Below, in pieces: positions 19,145 to 27,433 of a DNA stretch of 64,000 nucleotides. Both the position numbers and the translations under genes were made by a program. Within the stretch, counting starts at the first letter, position 1; the number at the start of each line of letters is the position of its first letter. The DNA is taken from contig NZ_FYBQ01000004.1 of NCBI RefSeq assembly GCF_900186125.1, forward strand, positions 143,509 to 207,508. The letters are read 5' to 3'. The stretch is from Listeria goaensis. GTDB lineage: Bacteria; Bacillota; Bacilli; Lactobacillales; Listeriaceae. The notes under the pieces are model-generated. The model worked only from the letters and a program-made list of their open reading frames with translations. It had not been told where the DNA came from and did not search any database.

Positions 19145-19768
19145 TTAGTTTCCAATTTCTTCGCCTTCTTCTGGTAGCGTCGTATATCCATAATCCTCAA
19201 CACTACCAAACTCAACTTCACCAGAAATCGATTCATATTCATTTTCCTGGATAATGACATCACTGCTTTGTAAATATGATGATAGTTTCTGTACACTATG
19301 TAACTCCCCAGTTTCGGCATCTGGTGCTACAATTTCTACACTTATAATCTCTTTTGTATGGCTATCCGTTTCATATGTCACAATATAAAATTCCGAAAAA
19401 TTTCTTTCTCGGATTTCTTCTGTTTGCTCCCATTTTTCAAAATCCAAAAACTGTAATTGGATAGAAACGCCTTCCTTTTTCACCCGTCCTTGACGGAGTT
19501 CCTGAATCCATGGATTATTTACTTTCGCTAAGTCTACTAGATATTGGCTTTTTTTATGCGAAGTTTGGAACGTTCGTTTCAGCCGCAAAATATTTTTAAC
19601 AATAAATAGACACTTGTTATCTTTTCTACCAAAAGCAAATTGAAGATATTCCCAAGATTCACCCGCTTTAGCGAGTTGGTCTTTTTCAATTAAGCCCGTG
19701 AGTTTTCTTGAAACAGCATCATCAATATGGTTCCCTTTAACAAAAGCATAACTTGCCGAAACTTTCAA
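19145..19768 (-). CDS. Unknown 207-aa protein, partner of the HTH-ImmA protein
   Basis: I do not recognise this protein. It is 207 aa, soluble, and has no signal peptide or membrane segment. The N-terminal half is basic (SHKKSQYLVDLAKV region) and the C-terminal tail is strongly acidic (from about residue 180, rich in E and D). It starts with TTG at 19768, sharing bases with the TGA stop of the 35-aa gene upstream, so translation is coupled. Its stop lies 17 bases before the HTH-ImmA gene. The layout of an unknown protein plus an XRE-ImmA protein resembles toxin-antitoxin or defence pairs, but nothing in the sequence proves toxicity. Confidence 0.7.
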   Translation of the reverse strand: MKVSASYAFVKGNHIDDAVSRKLTGLIEKDQLAKAGESWEYLQFAFGRKDNKCLFIVKNILRLKRTFQTSHKKSQYLVDLAKVNNPWIQELRQGRVKKEGVSIQLQFLDFEKWEQTEEIRERNFSEFYIVTYETDSHTKEIISVEIVAPDAETGELHSVQKLSSYLQSSDVIIQENEYESISGEVEFGSVEDYGYTTLPEEGEEIGN

Positions 19769-19872
19769 TTCTTCCTTTTTTGTCTACGTATTTCTAAATA
19801 GTCTTTATATCCTTGTAAGATGCCATCTACAATGGCTTGAGCTTGTTGTTCATTCACGATTTCTCTATTCAT
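19765..19872 (-). CDS. 35-aa peptide, first gene of the HTH-ImmA operon
   Basis: A short gene with ATG at 19872 seven bases after TAGGAGG, encoding a charged, probably helical peptide beginning MNREIVNEQQAQAIVDG and ending in a basic tail (EIRRQKRKN). An in-frame ATG two codons upstream is too close to the ribosome site. The TGA overlaps the TTG start of the next gene (ATTGA), typical of translational coupling. It may be a real microprotein or a leader ORF serving to start the downstream weak TTG. Confidence 0.6.
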   Translation of the reverse strand: MNREIVNEQQAQAIVDGILQGYKDYLEIRRQKRKN

Positions 19873-19887
19873 TCTCATACCTCCTAC

Positions 19888-19909
19888 AATGTTGTTATCT
19901 AACATTATA
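19888..19909 (-). promoter_or_regulatory. Promoter and operator-like palindrome of the HTH-ImmA operon
   Basis: An extended -10 (TGCTATAAT, core at 19904-19909) drives the minus strand. Overlapping its downstream edge are two nested palindromes, AATGTT/AACATT (19888-19906) and TGTTATCTAACA (19893-19904). This is a typical place and size for an XRE repressor operator, so autoregulation by the HTH-ImmA protein is likely. No strong -35 is visible. Confidence 0.6.
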
Positions 19910-19980
19910 GCACCAAGCAATCACAAAAATAAATCAAAAGCTACATTTTTTCTTTTTTTATAAAGTAATTACACAAATAA

Positions 19981-20007
19981 TGCAACTCAGCCTGAACCTG
20001 AGTTGCA
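19981..20007 (-). terminator. Terminator after pyrG
   Basis: A perfect ten-bp stem, TGCAACTCAG with CTGAGTTGCA, closes a seven-base loop just past the pyrG stop, followed by TTATTTGTG on the minus strand. Confidence 0.75.
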
Positions 20008-20016
20008 CTCACATAA

Positions 20017-21609
20017 TTATTTAACTGCCGCGCCGATAAAGCCTTTGAACAAGCTTTGCGGACGATTTGGTCTGGAAATGAATTCTGGGTGATATTGACA
20101 AGCAACAAACCACGGGTGATCTTTTAATTCTACCACCTCAACAAGACGGCCGTCAGGGCTAGTTGCTGAAACAATCATGCCTGCCTGCTCCATTTGTTCA
20201 CGGTAATCATTGTTGAACTCATAGCGATGACGGTGACGTTCCTCGACAATCGTTTCCCCATAAGCTTCTGCCGCTTTCGTGCCTTCCTTAATTCGTGCAG
20301 GATAAAGCCCCAAGCGAAGCGTTCCACCCATGTTTTCGATATTTTTTTGCTCTGGGAGTAAATCAATGATATTATGTTTTGCTTCGGGGTCGATTTCAGC
20401 GGAATGCGCCCCGTCAAGCTTAAGAACATTTCGCGCAAACTCAACTGTTGCCAGTTGCATACCAAGGCAAATTCCAAAGTACGGTACTTTGTTAACGCGC
20501 GCATATTCAACAGCAAGAAGCTTTCCTTCAATTGCCCGGTCGCCGAACCCTCCGGGAACTAAAATCCCATCTGCATCTTTCAAAAGTTCCGTAACATTTT
20601 CTTTTGTGACTTTTTCCGAATCAATCCAGTCAATTTGAATCTCCGCATCATGTGCATACCCAGCATGCCGTAACGCTTCCGCTATAGAAAGATACGCGTC
20701 TTGTAAGGAAACGTATTTCCCAACGAGCGCAATCCGAACTTTCTTCGATAAATTTTGCACGCGGTGTACAAGCTCCGTCCACTCAGTCATTTCAGCTGGT
20801 GGCGCGTCTAATTTCAAATGGTCGAGCACGATTTGATCCATTTTTTGTGCTTGTAACGAAAGAGGCACGTTATAAAGCGTATCTTCATCGCGGCTTTCGA
20901 TAACTTCGGATGCTTTAATATCACAGAAAAGGGCAATTTTTTCCTTCATTTCTGTGGAAACGGGTTGTTCTGTGCGTACCACAATAATATTTGGTTGAAT
21001 GCCTAAACTACGCAGCTCTTTAACACTGTGCTGAGTGGGTTTAGTTTTCATTTCGCCTGCTGCTTTAATGTAAGGAATGAGTGTTGTGTGGATATATAGG
21101 ACATTTTCAGACCCAACATCGCTTTTGATTTGGCGAATCGCTTCAAGGAACGGAAGTGATTCGATGTCCCCCACGGTTCCGCCAATCTCGGTAATGATAA
21201 TATCTGAATTTGTCATTCTTGCCGCTCTAAACACGCGGTCTTTCAGCTCGTTTGTGATATGCGGGATAACTTGAACGGTTCCGCCAAGATAGTCGCCGCG
21301 GCGTTCTTTTTTAATGACCTCTGAGTAAACTTTACCTGTTGTGACGTTGCTATATTTATTTAAATTAATATCGATAAAGCGCTCATAATGCCCCAAATCT
21401 AAATCCGTTTCGGCACCATCATCTGTTACAAAAACCTCACCATGTTGATACGGGCTCATTGTTCCCGGGTCCACGTTAATATATGGATCGAATTTTTGAA
21501 TTGTCACACTTAATCCGCGGTTTTTCAGCAGTCGCCCAAGTGATGCTGCTGTAATCCCTTTACCAATAGATGAAACTACGCCACCTGTTACAAAAATATA
21601 CTTCGTCAT
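20017..21609 (-). CDS. pyrG: CTP synthase
   Basis: Glutamine-dependent amination of UTP to CTP. The 530-aa protein has the N-terminal synthetase domain ([38 protein letters not shown]) and the C-terminal class I glutamine amidotransferase domain with the nucleophile in [10 protein letters not shown] and the catalytic HPE in CQYHPEF. It is expressed from its own promoter through an attenuator leader (21774-21883) that senses CTP. Confidence 0.97.
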   Translation of the reverse strand: MTKYIFVTGGVVSSIGKGITAASLGRLLKNRGLSVTIQKFDPYINVDPGTMSPYQHGEVFVTDDGAETDLDLGHYERFIDINLNKYSNVTTGKVYSEVIKKERRGDYLGGTVQVIPHITNELKDRVFRAARMTNSDIIITEIGGTVGDIESLPFLEAIRQIKSDVGSENVLYIHTTLIPYIKAAGEMKTKPTQHSVKELRSLGIQPNIIVVRTEQPVSTEMKEKIALFCDIKASEVIESRDEDTLYNVPLSLQAQKMDQIVLDHLKLDAPPAEMTEWTELVHRVQNLSKKVRIALVGKYVSLQDAYLSIAEALRHAGYAHDAEIQIDWIDSEKVTKENVTELLKDADGILVPGGFGDRAIEGKLLAVEYARVNKVPYFGICLGMQLATVEFARNVLKLDGAHSAEIDPEAKHNIIDLLPEQKNIENMGGTLRLGLYPARIKEGTKAAEAYGETIVEERHRHRYEFNNDYREQMEQAGMIVSATSPDGRLVEVVELKDHPWFVACQYHPEFISRPNRPQSLFKGFIGAAVK

Positions 21610-21709
21610 TTAAAAATCCGACTCCTTCCTTTTCCAAAAAATAGCGGTTAAATGGACTTAACCTTCGGGGTGAACTCTATTACTTCAAAACGTCCCTACA
21701 AATAAAATC

Positions 21710-21741
21710 ACCAAATGCAATTAAATGTGCTTGCACTTGGT
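21710..21741 (-). other. Second hairpin in the pyrG leader
   Basis: ACCAAGTGCA and TGCATTTGGT pair over ten bases with one wobble and a 12-base loop, between the attenuator and the pyrG start. There is no T run, so it is not a terminator. It may affect mRNA stability or be incidental. Confidence 0.4.
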
Positions 21742-21773
21742 AATTAGGAAATATTTTATTCAGCTTCCGCCAA

Positions 21774-21847
21774 ATAAAAAACGCTCCTACTTTCATAAAA
21801 AGTAAGGGAGCGCTAACTGAACATATCCGTCCCAATTAAGGGAGCCC
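21774..21847 (-). promoter_or_regulatory. pyrG attenuator with GGGCTCC transcript start (G-reiteration control)
   Basis: The predicted transcript begins GGGCTCCC at 21847. About 40 bases later a hairpin (GCGCTCCCTTACTTT with AAAGTAGGAGCG) precedes TTTTTTATTT, an intrinsic terminator. This is the arrangement known from B. subtilis pyrG. When CTP is low the polymerase stalls before C4 and slips, adding extra G residues. The poly-G 5' end then pairs with the CUCCC strand of the terminator and prevents termination. All the required elements are present here. Confidence 0.9.
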
Positions 21848-21854
21848 AAATAAA

Positions 21855-21883
21855 ATACTACATATGAAACAAGAATAAGTCAA
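21855..21883 (-). promoter_or_regulatory. pyrG promoter
   Basis: TTGACT (21878-21883) and TAGTAT (21855-21860) are separated by exactly 17 bp, with the GGG transcript start seven bases after the -10. Confidence 0.88.
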
Positions 21884-21926
21884 GTGTTTATTTTTTGTAA
21901 GCGACATCATCGCTTTGTACGTCCTA

Positions 21927-21962
21927 AAAAAAATCACCCGAATAATTTTCGGGTGATTTTTC
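21927..21962 (-). terminator. Terminator after rpoE
   Basis: A strong stem, AAATCACCCGAA with TTCGGGTGATTT, is followed by an eight-T run on the minus strand directly after the rpoE stop. It works in either direction by symmetry. Confidence 0.92.
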
Positions 21963-21965
21963 ATT

Positions 21966-22508
21966 TTATTCTTCTGGATCTTCCGTGTAATCTCCGTCGC
22001 TATAGTCATCTTCTACTGTAGCAAGTTCGCCTTCAATCCCGTCAGGCAAGTGGTCATCTGCGTCCTCGTCTTCATCGACTAGGCCGTCTGAGAGTGAAAT
22101 TTCTTCTTCTCCGAGTTCTTCCACTTCGTCATCTTCTTCGTATTCGATATCGTCATCCATGATATCTTCAACCTCTTCATCTTCATCATCGTCGTCATCT
22201 TTTTTACGTTTTTTCTTCGGTTTCGTTTGTGTTTGAACTTCTTCATCAATGGCATCAATTGGATACCAAGCGCGAAGCCCCCAAGTGTTGTTTCCTAGTG
22301 AAATAAAATTACCGTCGATGTTCATATCTGTATAAAATTGAACTAAACGCTCTTTCATTTCGTCATCTGTCAACTCTAAAAAGTTTTTAATTTCTTCAAC
22401 TAATTCTTTAAAATTAATAACTTCTCGACGATTTTCTAAAACATAATGCGCGACTTCAATTAAAGATACTTCTTTCCGCTCTTCTTGAGATAAATTACTT
22501 AAATCCAA
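21966..22508 (-). CDS. rpoE: RNA polymerase delta subunit
   Basis: Gram-positive specific subunit that improves promoter selectivity and recycling of RNA polymerase. The 180-aa protein has an N-terminal HARE-HTH domain (residues 1-85, SLIEVAHYVLE and WGLRAWYP) and a long, highly acidic, low-complexity C-terminal half. I chose the TTG at 22508 (protein starting MDLSNLSQEER), nine bases after AAAGGG, because known family members begin there. The GTG three codons upstream is too close to the ribosome site. Confidence 0.93.
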   Translation of the reverse strand: MDLSNLSQEERKEVSLIEVAHYVLENRREVINFKELVEEIKNFLELTDDEMKERLVQFYTDMNIDGNFISLGNNTWGLRAWYPIDAIDEEVQTQTKPKKKRKKDDDDDEDEEVEDIMDDDIEYEEDDEVEELGEEEISLSDGLVDEDEDADDHLPDGIEGELATVEDDYSDGDYTEDPEE

Positions 22509-22625
22509 AGCTGGCACGCCCTTTCGTTAAACTACATTTATTGTTTCTTTCATCATTTACTTTTTATTCAACTTAACCATTTTACATGTTATCACTGGCA
22601 AGCACAACCATAAATTTTACATCTG

Positions 22626-22793
22626 TCAACTTTTCTTTACGATTTGATACCCTATGTAGAAAAATAAAATGGCCATTAATAAAATCGGAATCGAACCAAG
22701 TTGAAAATTATACAAAATATAAATTGCGATGCACAGAAATACAAAAAGCAGCGCTAAAGTTACTATTCGCTTCATTTTAGAATCTCCCGTCAT
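22626..22793 (-). CDS. Small membrane protein, 55 aa
   Basis: A short gene between argS and rpoE. ATG at 22793 lies seven bases after GGAGG. The product starts MTGDSKMKRIVTL and has two hydrophobic segments (LALLFVFLCIAIYILY and IPILLMAILFFYIGY) separated by NFQLGS, ending KKS. Two-TM hairpin topology is likely. I recognise no family. The good ribosome site and clean hydrophobic pattern make it a credible gene that is easily missed because of size. Confidence 0.65.
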   Translation of the reverse strand: MTGDSKMKRIVTLALLFVFLCIAIYILYNFQLGSIPILLMAILFFYIGYQIVKKS

Positions 22794-22854
22794 CAAAATG
22801 CCTCCGTGATTTAACTTTAAAACATTTTGTTATTCTCGTCAATGACTAGGCTGG

Positions 22855-22905
22855 AAGAAAAAGTTCGGCAAGCGATACACCGCCTGAATGCCGAACTTCC
22901 ATTTC
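22855..22905 (-). terminator. Terminator after argS
   Basis: GAAGTTCGGCA and TGCCGAACTT pair around an 18-base loop and are followed by TTTTCTTCC on the minus strand. Confidence 0.85.
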
Positions 22906-22906
22906 A

Positions 22907-24577
22907 TTACATCTTTTCAGGAGCTGAAACACCAAGTAGTTTAAGGCCATTACGAAGCGCAATTTTAACTGCTTGAATTAAAGCTAGTCTTGCTTTTGTC
23001 AGCTCAACAGCTTCTTTATCAAGAACCTTATTGACATTATAGAAACGATGGAATGCACTAGCTAAGTCATTTAAATAGCGTACAATTCGGTGCGGCGCGC
23101 GTTTTACTGCCGCTTCAGAAACGACATCTGGAAAATCACCAAGCACTTTTAACAAATCAAATTCCGTTTCGGTTTTTAACAAACTTACATCGGCGGATTC
23201 TACCGCACGAAGATCTTGCTCTTCACCTGATCTTAAAATGCTAGCAATTCTGGCATGCGCATATTGCACATAGTAAACTGGGTTTTCGTTGGACGTGGAT
23301 TTCGCTAAGCCCATGTCAAAATTCATATGCGTATCTGAGCTTCTCATCGCGAAGAAGTAGCGCGTTGCGTCAAGGCCAACTTCTTCAATCAAATCGCGCA
23401 TTGTTACTGATTTCCCTGTGCGCTTACTCATTTTAACTTGCTCCCCATTTTCATAAAGGTGAACGAGTTGGATGATTTCTACTTCAAGTTGTGTCGGCTT
23501 ATAGCCTAACGCTTCAATTGCAGCTCTCATACGTGGAATATACCCGTGATGGTCGGCTCCCCAAACATCAATCAGCACATCAAATCCGCGGCTCAATTTA
23601 TCTAAATGGTAGGCAATATCCGGGAAGAAATACGTATAACTGCCGTCCGACTTAATGAGCACCCTGTCTTTATCGTCATCAAAGTCCGTGGTACGTAGCC
23701 ACGTTGCTCCTTCTTCTTCAAAGACATATCCATTAGCCTTTAACTTTTCAAGAGCAGGAAGGATTTTATTATTTTCATAAAGAGAAGTTTCAGAGAACCA
23801 GTTGTCGAAGTGCACCCTGAACTCGTCCAGATCCGCTTTTAATTTCGCTGTTTCAAATGCAAGTGCATCTTTCTTAAACACCGCATGGCGCTCTTCCTCG
23901 CTTGTTTCCACATATTTATTGTCGTATTTATCCGCAAGCTCTTTCCCGAGCGCAATAATATCTTTTCCGTGATAGCCATCTTCTGGAAACTCTTTTTCAA
24001 GCCCTAGCGCCTCAAAGTACCGCGCCTCAGCGGACAGCACAAGGTTATTAATTTGATTTCCCGCGTCGTTAATATAATATTCACGCGAAACATTAAACCC
24101 TGCCATGTCTAAAATATTGGCCAAAGAATCGCCAATCGCCGCTCCGCGAGCATGACCAAGATGGAGATCTCCGGTTGGATTGGCGGAAACAAATTCAATT
24201 TGAATCTTTTCCCCTTTCCCAAAGTCCGATTGACCATACTTTTCATCCTCATTCAAAATGACCGGCACTAAATTGGTTAGGTAAGAATTATCCATAAAGA
24301 AATTAATGAATCCCGGCCCAGCAATTTCAACCTCTTTAATCAGCGCATTATTCGTGCCGATTTCAGCCACAATACTTTCGGCAATTTGACGCGGCGCTTT
24401 TTTAGCCACACGCGCTAATTGCATTGCGATATTGGTTGAGTAGTCTCCGTGTGATTTTTCTTTTGGTACTTCAAGTAAAATATTAGGTATGCTATCTTCA
24501 TCAATCGCAAGGGCCGCGATTACAGCTTGCTTAATCCCCGCGATTAAATCATTTTCGTTTTTTTGAATGATGTTCAT
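22907..24577 (-). CDS. argS: Arginyl-tRNA synthetase
   Basis: Class I aminoacyl-tRNA synthetase charging tRNA-Arg. The 556-aa protein has the N-terminal additional domain, the HIGH-type motif in [13 protein letters not shown], the KMSKS-type motif [10 protein letters not shown] and the C-terminal DALR anticodon-binding domain. It overlaps the upstream DUF1934 gene by four bases (ATGA), so the two are co-transcribed. Confidence 0.97.
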   Translation of the reverse strand: MNIIQKNENDLIAGIKQAVIAALAIDEDSIPNILLEVPKEKSHGDYSTNIAMQLARVAKKAPRQIAESIVAEIGTNNALIKEVEIAGPGFINFFMDNSYLTNLVPVILNEDEKYGQSDFGKGEKIQIEFVSANPTGDLHLGHARGAAIGDSLANILDMAGFNVSREYYINDAGNQINNLVLSAEARYFEALGLEKEFPEDGYHGKDIIALGKELADKYDNKYVETSEEERHAVFKKDALAFETAKLKADLDEFRVHFDNWFSETSLYENNKILPALEKLKANGYVFEEEGATWLRTTDFDDDKDRVLIKSDGSYTYFFPDIAYHLDKLSRGFDVLIDVWGADHHGYIPRMRAAIEALGYKPTQLEVEIIQLVHLYENGEQVKMSKRTGKSVTMRDLIEEVGLDATRYFFAMRSSDTHMNFDMGLAKSTSNENPVYYVQYAHARIASILRSGEEQDLRAVESADVSLLKTETEFDLLKVLGDFPDVVSEAAVKRAPHRIVRYLNDLASAFHRFYNVNKVLDKEAVELTKARLALIQAVKIALRNGLKLLGVSAPEKM

Positions 24578-25014
24578 TCGTTCATTTCCTCCTCTATTCG
24601 CATGTTTACTTCGTATGAGCCGATAAAGGCTCCACCACTAAGTAAATCGTACTGAAAAGCAATTTTTCCGCTGAGCGGATTTTTTTCAAACGCTTCCGTG
24701 TAGCCAATCAATTCTGACTCAAAAACTAGCTTTCCAGCCCCGGAATCTACTGAAGCAACACTTCGCTTTTTATCTTTAAAAAAGTGCATGCGCATACTTA
24801 CAGCGCCACTGCGGAGCAACAAAAGTTCTTCCTTAGAGATTTTAAGAACTGAACGTATTACACCAGCAACTTGTTTTTCTTCATAGTGAAGATAATGACT
24901 GTTTTCATCTTGATAAAAAACACCAGATACAGACATTTCCGTTTTTTCTTCTGCATTCATCTGTCTGACAATATTTGTAATATGAATTTTTACGGGCGTG
25001 CGTGTTTTCGTCAT
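24574..25014 (-). CDS. DUF1934 beta-barrel protein (YwiB-like)
   Basis: A 146-aa cytosolic protein of the DUF1934 family, calycin-like beta barrels of unknown function that lie beside argS in many Bacillales. It starts [17 protein letters not shown] and contains the family segments LHYEEKQ and [12 protein letters not shown] at 25014 follows AAAGGTG. The conserved link with argS is known but not understood. Confidence 0.85.
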   Translation of the reverse strand: MTKTRTPVKIHITNIVRQMNAEEKTEMSVSGVFYQDENSHYLHYEEKQVAGVIRSVLKISKEELLLLRSGAVSMRMHFFKDKKRSVASVDSGAGKLVFESELIGYTEAFEKNPLSGKIAFQYDLLSGGAFIGSYEVNMRIEEEMNE

Positions 25015-25089
25015 TTTTATGACACCTTTCCAAACAGACGTGTAGACGTACTATATTATAGTTAAAAAAGACTGGAAAATCAACCTAAC

Positions 25090-25746
25090 TCAAAATAAAA
25101 TGCCTGTCCAAAAGGTCATCATAAGTTCCAAGATTTTAGGAATGAAAATATTAAAAATCGGACCAATTGTAATCGCATAAAGTGGCGTTAAGGCGATAAT
25201 TAGAAAAATTAAAAATGCATATTGCTCAAGTGGTTGGATTTTCGCACGCAATCGATTGGGCAAAAACTCCACTAACACTTGATAACCGTCTAATGGTGGA
25301 AACGGGATTAAATTGAACACAAACAACACGAGGTTTAGTTGAATAAAAATCGTCAAAAAGATCGACCAAATGGCATCGATTTCGCCAATTCCTAATCCTC
25401 CCGTAAAATAAGAAAAAATGCCCACTGCTAAAAAAGCCAGTAACAAATTACTAATTGGTCCAGCAAGAGAAACGATAATACTTCCTAATCGGCGTTTCTT
25501 TAATTTAAATCGATTTACTGGTGTCGGCTTTGCCCAACCAAATCCAACAATAACCACCATCAAAAGACCTATTAAATCTACGTGGACTAGCGGATTAATA
25601 GAAAGTCGCCCTTCATTTTTCGCCGTGTCATCTCCAAACGCGAGTGCGGTAATAGCATGAGCCCATTCATGAACAGTAAAAGCAATCAAAATAGCGACCA
25701 CAACGTATGGCAGCATTTCTAACGGATAGGCTAAAAAATTACTCAT
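25090..25746 (-). CDS. Site-2 protease family (M50) membrane metallopeptidase
   Basis: A 218-aa polytopic protein with the zinc motif HEWAH in the first membrane helix (FTVHEWAHAITAL, about residues 22-34) and the second metal motif in NLIPFPPLDGYQ (near residue 142). It belongs to the compact YwhC/M50B group without a PDZ domain. Such proteases cleave substrates inside the membrane; the substrate here is unknown. It is separated from the DUF1934 gene by about 75 bases. It is divergent from the tautomerase gene. Confidence 0.88.
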   Translation of the reverse strand: MSNFLAYPLEMLPYVVVAILIAFTVHEWAHAITALAFGDDTAKNEGRLSINPLVHVDLIGLLMVVIVGFGWAKPTPVNRFKLKKRRLGSIIVSLAGPISNLLLAFLAVGIFSYFTGGLGIGEIDAIWSIFLTIFIQLNLVLFVFNLIPFPPLDGYQVLVEFLPNRLRAKIQPLEQYAFLIFLIIALTPLYAITIGPIFNIFIPKILELMMTFWTGILF

Positions 25747-25820
25747 TTAAATTTCCTTTCGAAAGTGAATTTTTTGATATATAATAATGATAAATAAAGA
25801 TGATATCGAGGTGATTAAAC

Positions 25821-26006
25821 GTGCCCATCATAACTATCAAATTTTTAGAAGGTCGAAATGATGACCAAAAACGCGACCTAGTGAAAGACGTGACAGATGC
25901 TGTTTCTAAAAATCTAAATGCACCTAAAGAAAATATTCACGTCATTCTAGAAGAAATGAAAAAAACAGATTACGGCGTCGCCGGCGTGCGCAAATCAGAC
26001 TCATAA
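25821..26006 (+). CDS. 4-oxalocrotonate tautomerase family protein
   Basis: A 61-aa subunit of the tautomerase superfamily. It reads MPIITIKFLEGRND, so the catalytic proline becomes residue 1 after removal of Met. It has the conserved INVxxxE-type segment NIHVILEEM. GTG start at 25821 follows GAGGTG by seven bases. In Bacillus the related YwhB isomerises 2-hydroxymuconate in vitro, but the physiological substrate is unknown. It is the only plus-strand gene in this stretch. Confidence 0.9.
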   Translation: MPIITIKFLEGRNDDQKRDLVKDVTDAVSKNLNAPKENIHVILEEMKKTDYGVAGVRKSDS

Positions 26007-26081
26007 TCCACCTGCAAGCTTGTCTGATTATGTGAAAAATTAGGCAGAGCGCAGGGATCGCCGTTTGTCATCAGTCTGGAA

Positions 26082-26106
26082 AGCCCTTTTTAAAGGGCTT
26101 TTTAGC
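26082..26106. terminator. Bidirectional terminator between the tautomerase and HD genes
   Basis: AAGCCCTTT and AAAGGGCTT form a nine-bp stem with a two-base centre, followed by TTTTTA on the plus strand and TCC on the minus strand. It serves the plus-strand tautomerase gene and overlaps the stop codon of the convergent HD gene. Confidence 0.85.
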
Positions 26107-27418
26107 TGTTCTGCTTTTCATGAATTAACGTGACCATTTCTTCTGCGATTTCGGCTGGAATACGACCATTTTCAATAAAATCAAGCGGAAAATATAGTTT
26201 GATATCGGTACGGATTTTCCCGCCAATGGATTCAACAATTGGTGATTCCGTAGATAATTCTTTTAAATCTCCGTTGGGTAGAAGAAGTTGAATAGGCGAT
26301 TTTCCTGAACTAGCGCCTGGTTTATAGAGATCATATGGTAAATCAGATGAGGAGTCGACAACTAAATAATAGGCTGGATCAACTTCAGCTTTTTCAAGAC
26401 AGCCTTTTAAACGATTGTAGAAATCGGCATCCTTAGATGGATCGTAATCCACGTAACGAAGCAAACGTCGGTTTAAGAAGCGATTGCATAAGTCACTCAA
26501 AATCTCATCATTTTCATGCTGCCAAACAGAAAAATAAAACGTTAAAATCGAATCGTCGAGCGCAATATATTCCTCTAAACACACTTGTTCTTTTAAAAAA
26601 GGGATGATTTGTACGGGCGACATTTTGAATTCATAGCCCGCTAAATAAAGCGACTTGGCGCGATTTAAAATCTTCCACAGTAAAACCTCACCACTTCTAC
26701 TTACAGGATGGAAATAAACTTGTTGGTACATTTGATAACGGCTCATTAAATAGTCTTCCACAGCGTGCATGCCAGAATATTTAATGATGACACCATTTCC
26801 ATCTGGGCTTGGACGTAAAACGCGTAGAATTCGTTCCATGTCAAACTTTCCGTAGCTAACGCCCGTATAATAAGCGTCACGCAATAAATAGTCCATTCGA
26901 TCGGCATCGAGTTGACTTGAAATCAATTTTACAAGCGTTTGGTTTTCGTGAGTCTTATTTATGATAGAGGCTACTAGGCTCGGGAAGTCGTCTCCAGCCC
27001 GAAGCAGAACTTCTCTTACCTCGGTTTTTCCCATAATAATCTTTTGGGTGTAAGCTTCATGGTCGGTATGAAAAACTTTCTCAAAAGCGTGCGAAAACGG
27101 GCCGTGTCCTAAATCATGAAGTAGCGCTGCGCATAGAACCGTCATGCGCTCCTCGTCTGACAACTGATACTCACCTGCAAAAGTAACATCAATAATTTGG
27201 CGTACAATCTCATACACGCCTAAAGAATGGTTAAAACGACTATGCTCAGCCCCGTGAAACGTTAATGAGGTAGTGCCAAGTTGCCGAATTCGCCGCAAAC
27301 GTTGAAATTCCTTTGTTGCAATTAAATCCCAAATCATTTGGTCAGATACGTGCACAAAACCATGAACGGGATCTTTAAAAACCTTGCCTTCATCTAGTTT
27401 CTGATTCACATAACCCAT
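26102..27418 (-). CDS. HD-domain phosphohydrolase (YwfO-like, dGTPase-related)
   Basis: A 438-aa metal-dependent HD hydrolase related to dNTP triphosphohydrolases. The metal motifs are HGAEHSRFNHSLG, the HD pair in LLHDLGHGPFSHAFE and the downstream QLDADRMDYLLRDAYYTG segment. Bacillus and Enterococcus relatives degrade dNTPs. It is downstream of lipL by 15 bases, so probably the second gene of that transcript. Confidence 0.88.
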   Translation of the reverse strand: MGYVNQKLDEGKVFKDPVHGFVHVSDQMIWDLIATKEFQRLRRIRQLGTTSLTFHGAEHSRFNHSLGVYEIVRQIIDVTFAGEYQLSDEERMTVLCAALLHDLGHGPFSHAFEKVFHTDHEAYTQKIIMGKTEVREVLLRAGDDFPSLVASIINKTHENQTLVKLISSQLDADRMDYLLRDAYYTGVSYGKFDMERILRVLRPSPDGNGVIIKYSGMHAVEDYLMSRYQMYQQVYFHPVSRSGEVLLWKILNRAKSLYLAGYEFKMSPVQIIPFLKEQVCLEEYIALDDSILTFYFSVWQHENDEILSDLCNRFLNRRLLRYVDYDPSKDADFYNRLKGCLEKAEVDPAYYLVVDSSSDLPYDLYKPGASSGKSPIQLLLPNGDLKELSTESPIVESIGGKIRTDIKLYFPLDFIENGRIPAEIAEEMVTLIHEKQNS

Positions 27419-27433
27419 ATTACGTCACACCCC

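Noticed and set aside
22586..22780. Plus-strand ORF between rpoE and argS
   Set aside because: It overlaps the minus-strand 55-aa gene, which has a proper ribosome site and hydrophobic pattern; the plus-strand reading has neither.
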